This document shows, in pieces, positions 5,119 through 5,228 of a stretch of DNA of 5,228 nucleotides. Each line of letters opens with the position of its first letter. Positions within the stretch are counted from its first letter, which is position 1. The position numbers and the translations under genes were made by a program. The stretch is from Promethearchaeota archaeon (GTDB lineage: Archaea; Asgardarchaeota; Lokiarchaeia; Sigyniarchaeales; SOKP01): positions 1 through 5,228 of the forward strand of contig SDNM01000135.1 in the NCBI GenBank assembly GCA_004524385.1, written 5' to 3'. The notes beneath the pieces are model-generated. The model was not told the DNA's origin and searched no databases. It was given only the letters and a program-made list of their open reading frames with translations.

Positions 5119-5228
5119 CTAATTCTCTATTATTTCTATTGCTTCTTCAGGACATTGTGTCTCGCAGGCTCGACAACCTACGCAATCGTCGCGATTATCC
5201 TCAAGAATGCTAACTTTACCGCCTTCTG
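5119..5228 (-). CDS. 4Fe-4S ferredoxin-type protein, C-terminal fragment
   Basis: On the minus strand an open frame enters from the right edge and ends at TAG 5121-5119, giving the last 35 residues of a protein that starts outside the window. It contains DCVGCRACETQCPEEAI, a complete C-x2-C-x2-C-x3-C-P signature (fragment residues 15, 18, 21 and 25) that ligates one 4Fe-4S cluster. The short acidic tail EIIEN follows and is typical of the end of small electron-carrier ferredoxins. A second cluster or an attached domain may lie upstream, so it could be a free 2[4Fe-4S] ferredoxin or the ferredoxin-like end of a larger oxidoreductase subunit. It would carry low-potential electrons in anaerobic metabolism. 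It is convergent with the ArgE/DapE-type gene, with 57 bp between stops. Confidence 0.85.
   Translation of the reverse strand, partial: EGGKVSILEDNRDDCVGCRACETQCPEEAIEIIEN

Noticed and set aside
1..5228. Search for CRISPR arrays, tRNA or rRNA genes, insertion sequences and attachment sites
   Set aside because: No regularly spaced repeats, transposase-like frames, terminal inverted repeats or tRNA-like cloverleaf with a T-loop motif were seen. Gene order and composition look even across the window.

Overview
The window is AT-rich (by eye about one third G+C) and reads as archaeal. Gene starts are preceded by BRE/TATA-like elements, T-rich tracts sit at gene ends, and the partial gene at the left edge looks like the C-terminus of the archaeal-type ATP-NAD kinase family. 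The strongest clue to the lineage is a 170-residue three-helix membrane protein. It matches the eukaryotic oligosaccharyltransferase subunit OSTC/DC2 (OST3/OST6 superfamily) in motif order and spacing. With a treble-clef zinc-finger fusion next to it, this points to an Asgard archaeon (Lokiarchaeia-like or a relative). That placement is inferred from gene content; there is no rRNA or marker gene to prove it.

Layout, left to right: (1) 1-188, plus strand, last 61 codons of a probable ATP-NAD kinase family protein. (2) 225-737, minus strand, OSTC/DC2-like membrane protein, convergent with (1). (3) 879-2381, minus strand, complete PepD-type M20 dipeptidase with all metal ligands, apparently starting at TTG. 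(4) 2491-3621, plus strand, divergent from pepD across a 109-bp AT-rich promoter region: a GATase-like/ThuA-like domain, a Pro/Gln-rich linker and a C-terminal C4HC3 zinc finger. (5) 3784-5061, plus strand, complete ArgE/DapE-type M20 metallohydrolase. (6) 5119-5228, minus strand, C-terminal end of a 4Fe-4S ferredoxin-type protein, convergent with (5) across a 57-bp spacer with T-tracts on both strands.

The genes do not form one tight operon; most have their own plausible promoter. Two unrelated M20 metallopeptidases within 4.2 kb, plus a ferredoxin, would fit a peptide- or amino-acid-using anaerobe, but that is an inference from few genes. The OSTC-like gene would act in membrane N-glycosylation, probably with an AglB/STT3 enzyme encoded elsewhere. 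No mobile element, CRISPR array, tRNA or rRNA was seen, and no intergenic stretch exceeds 162 bp.
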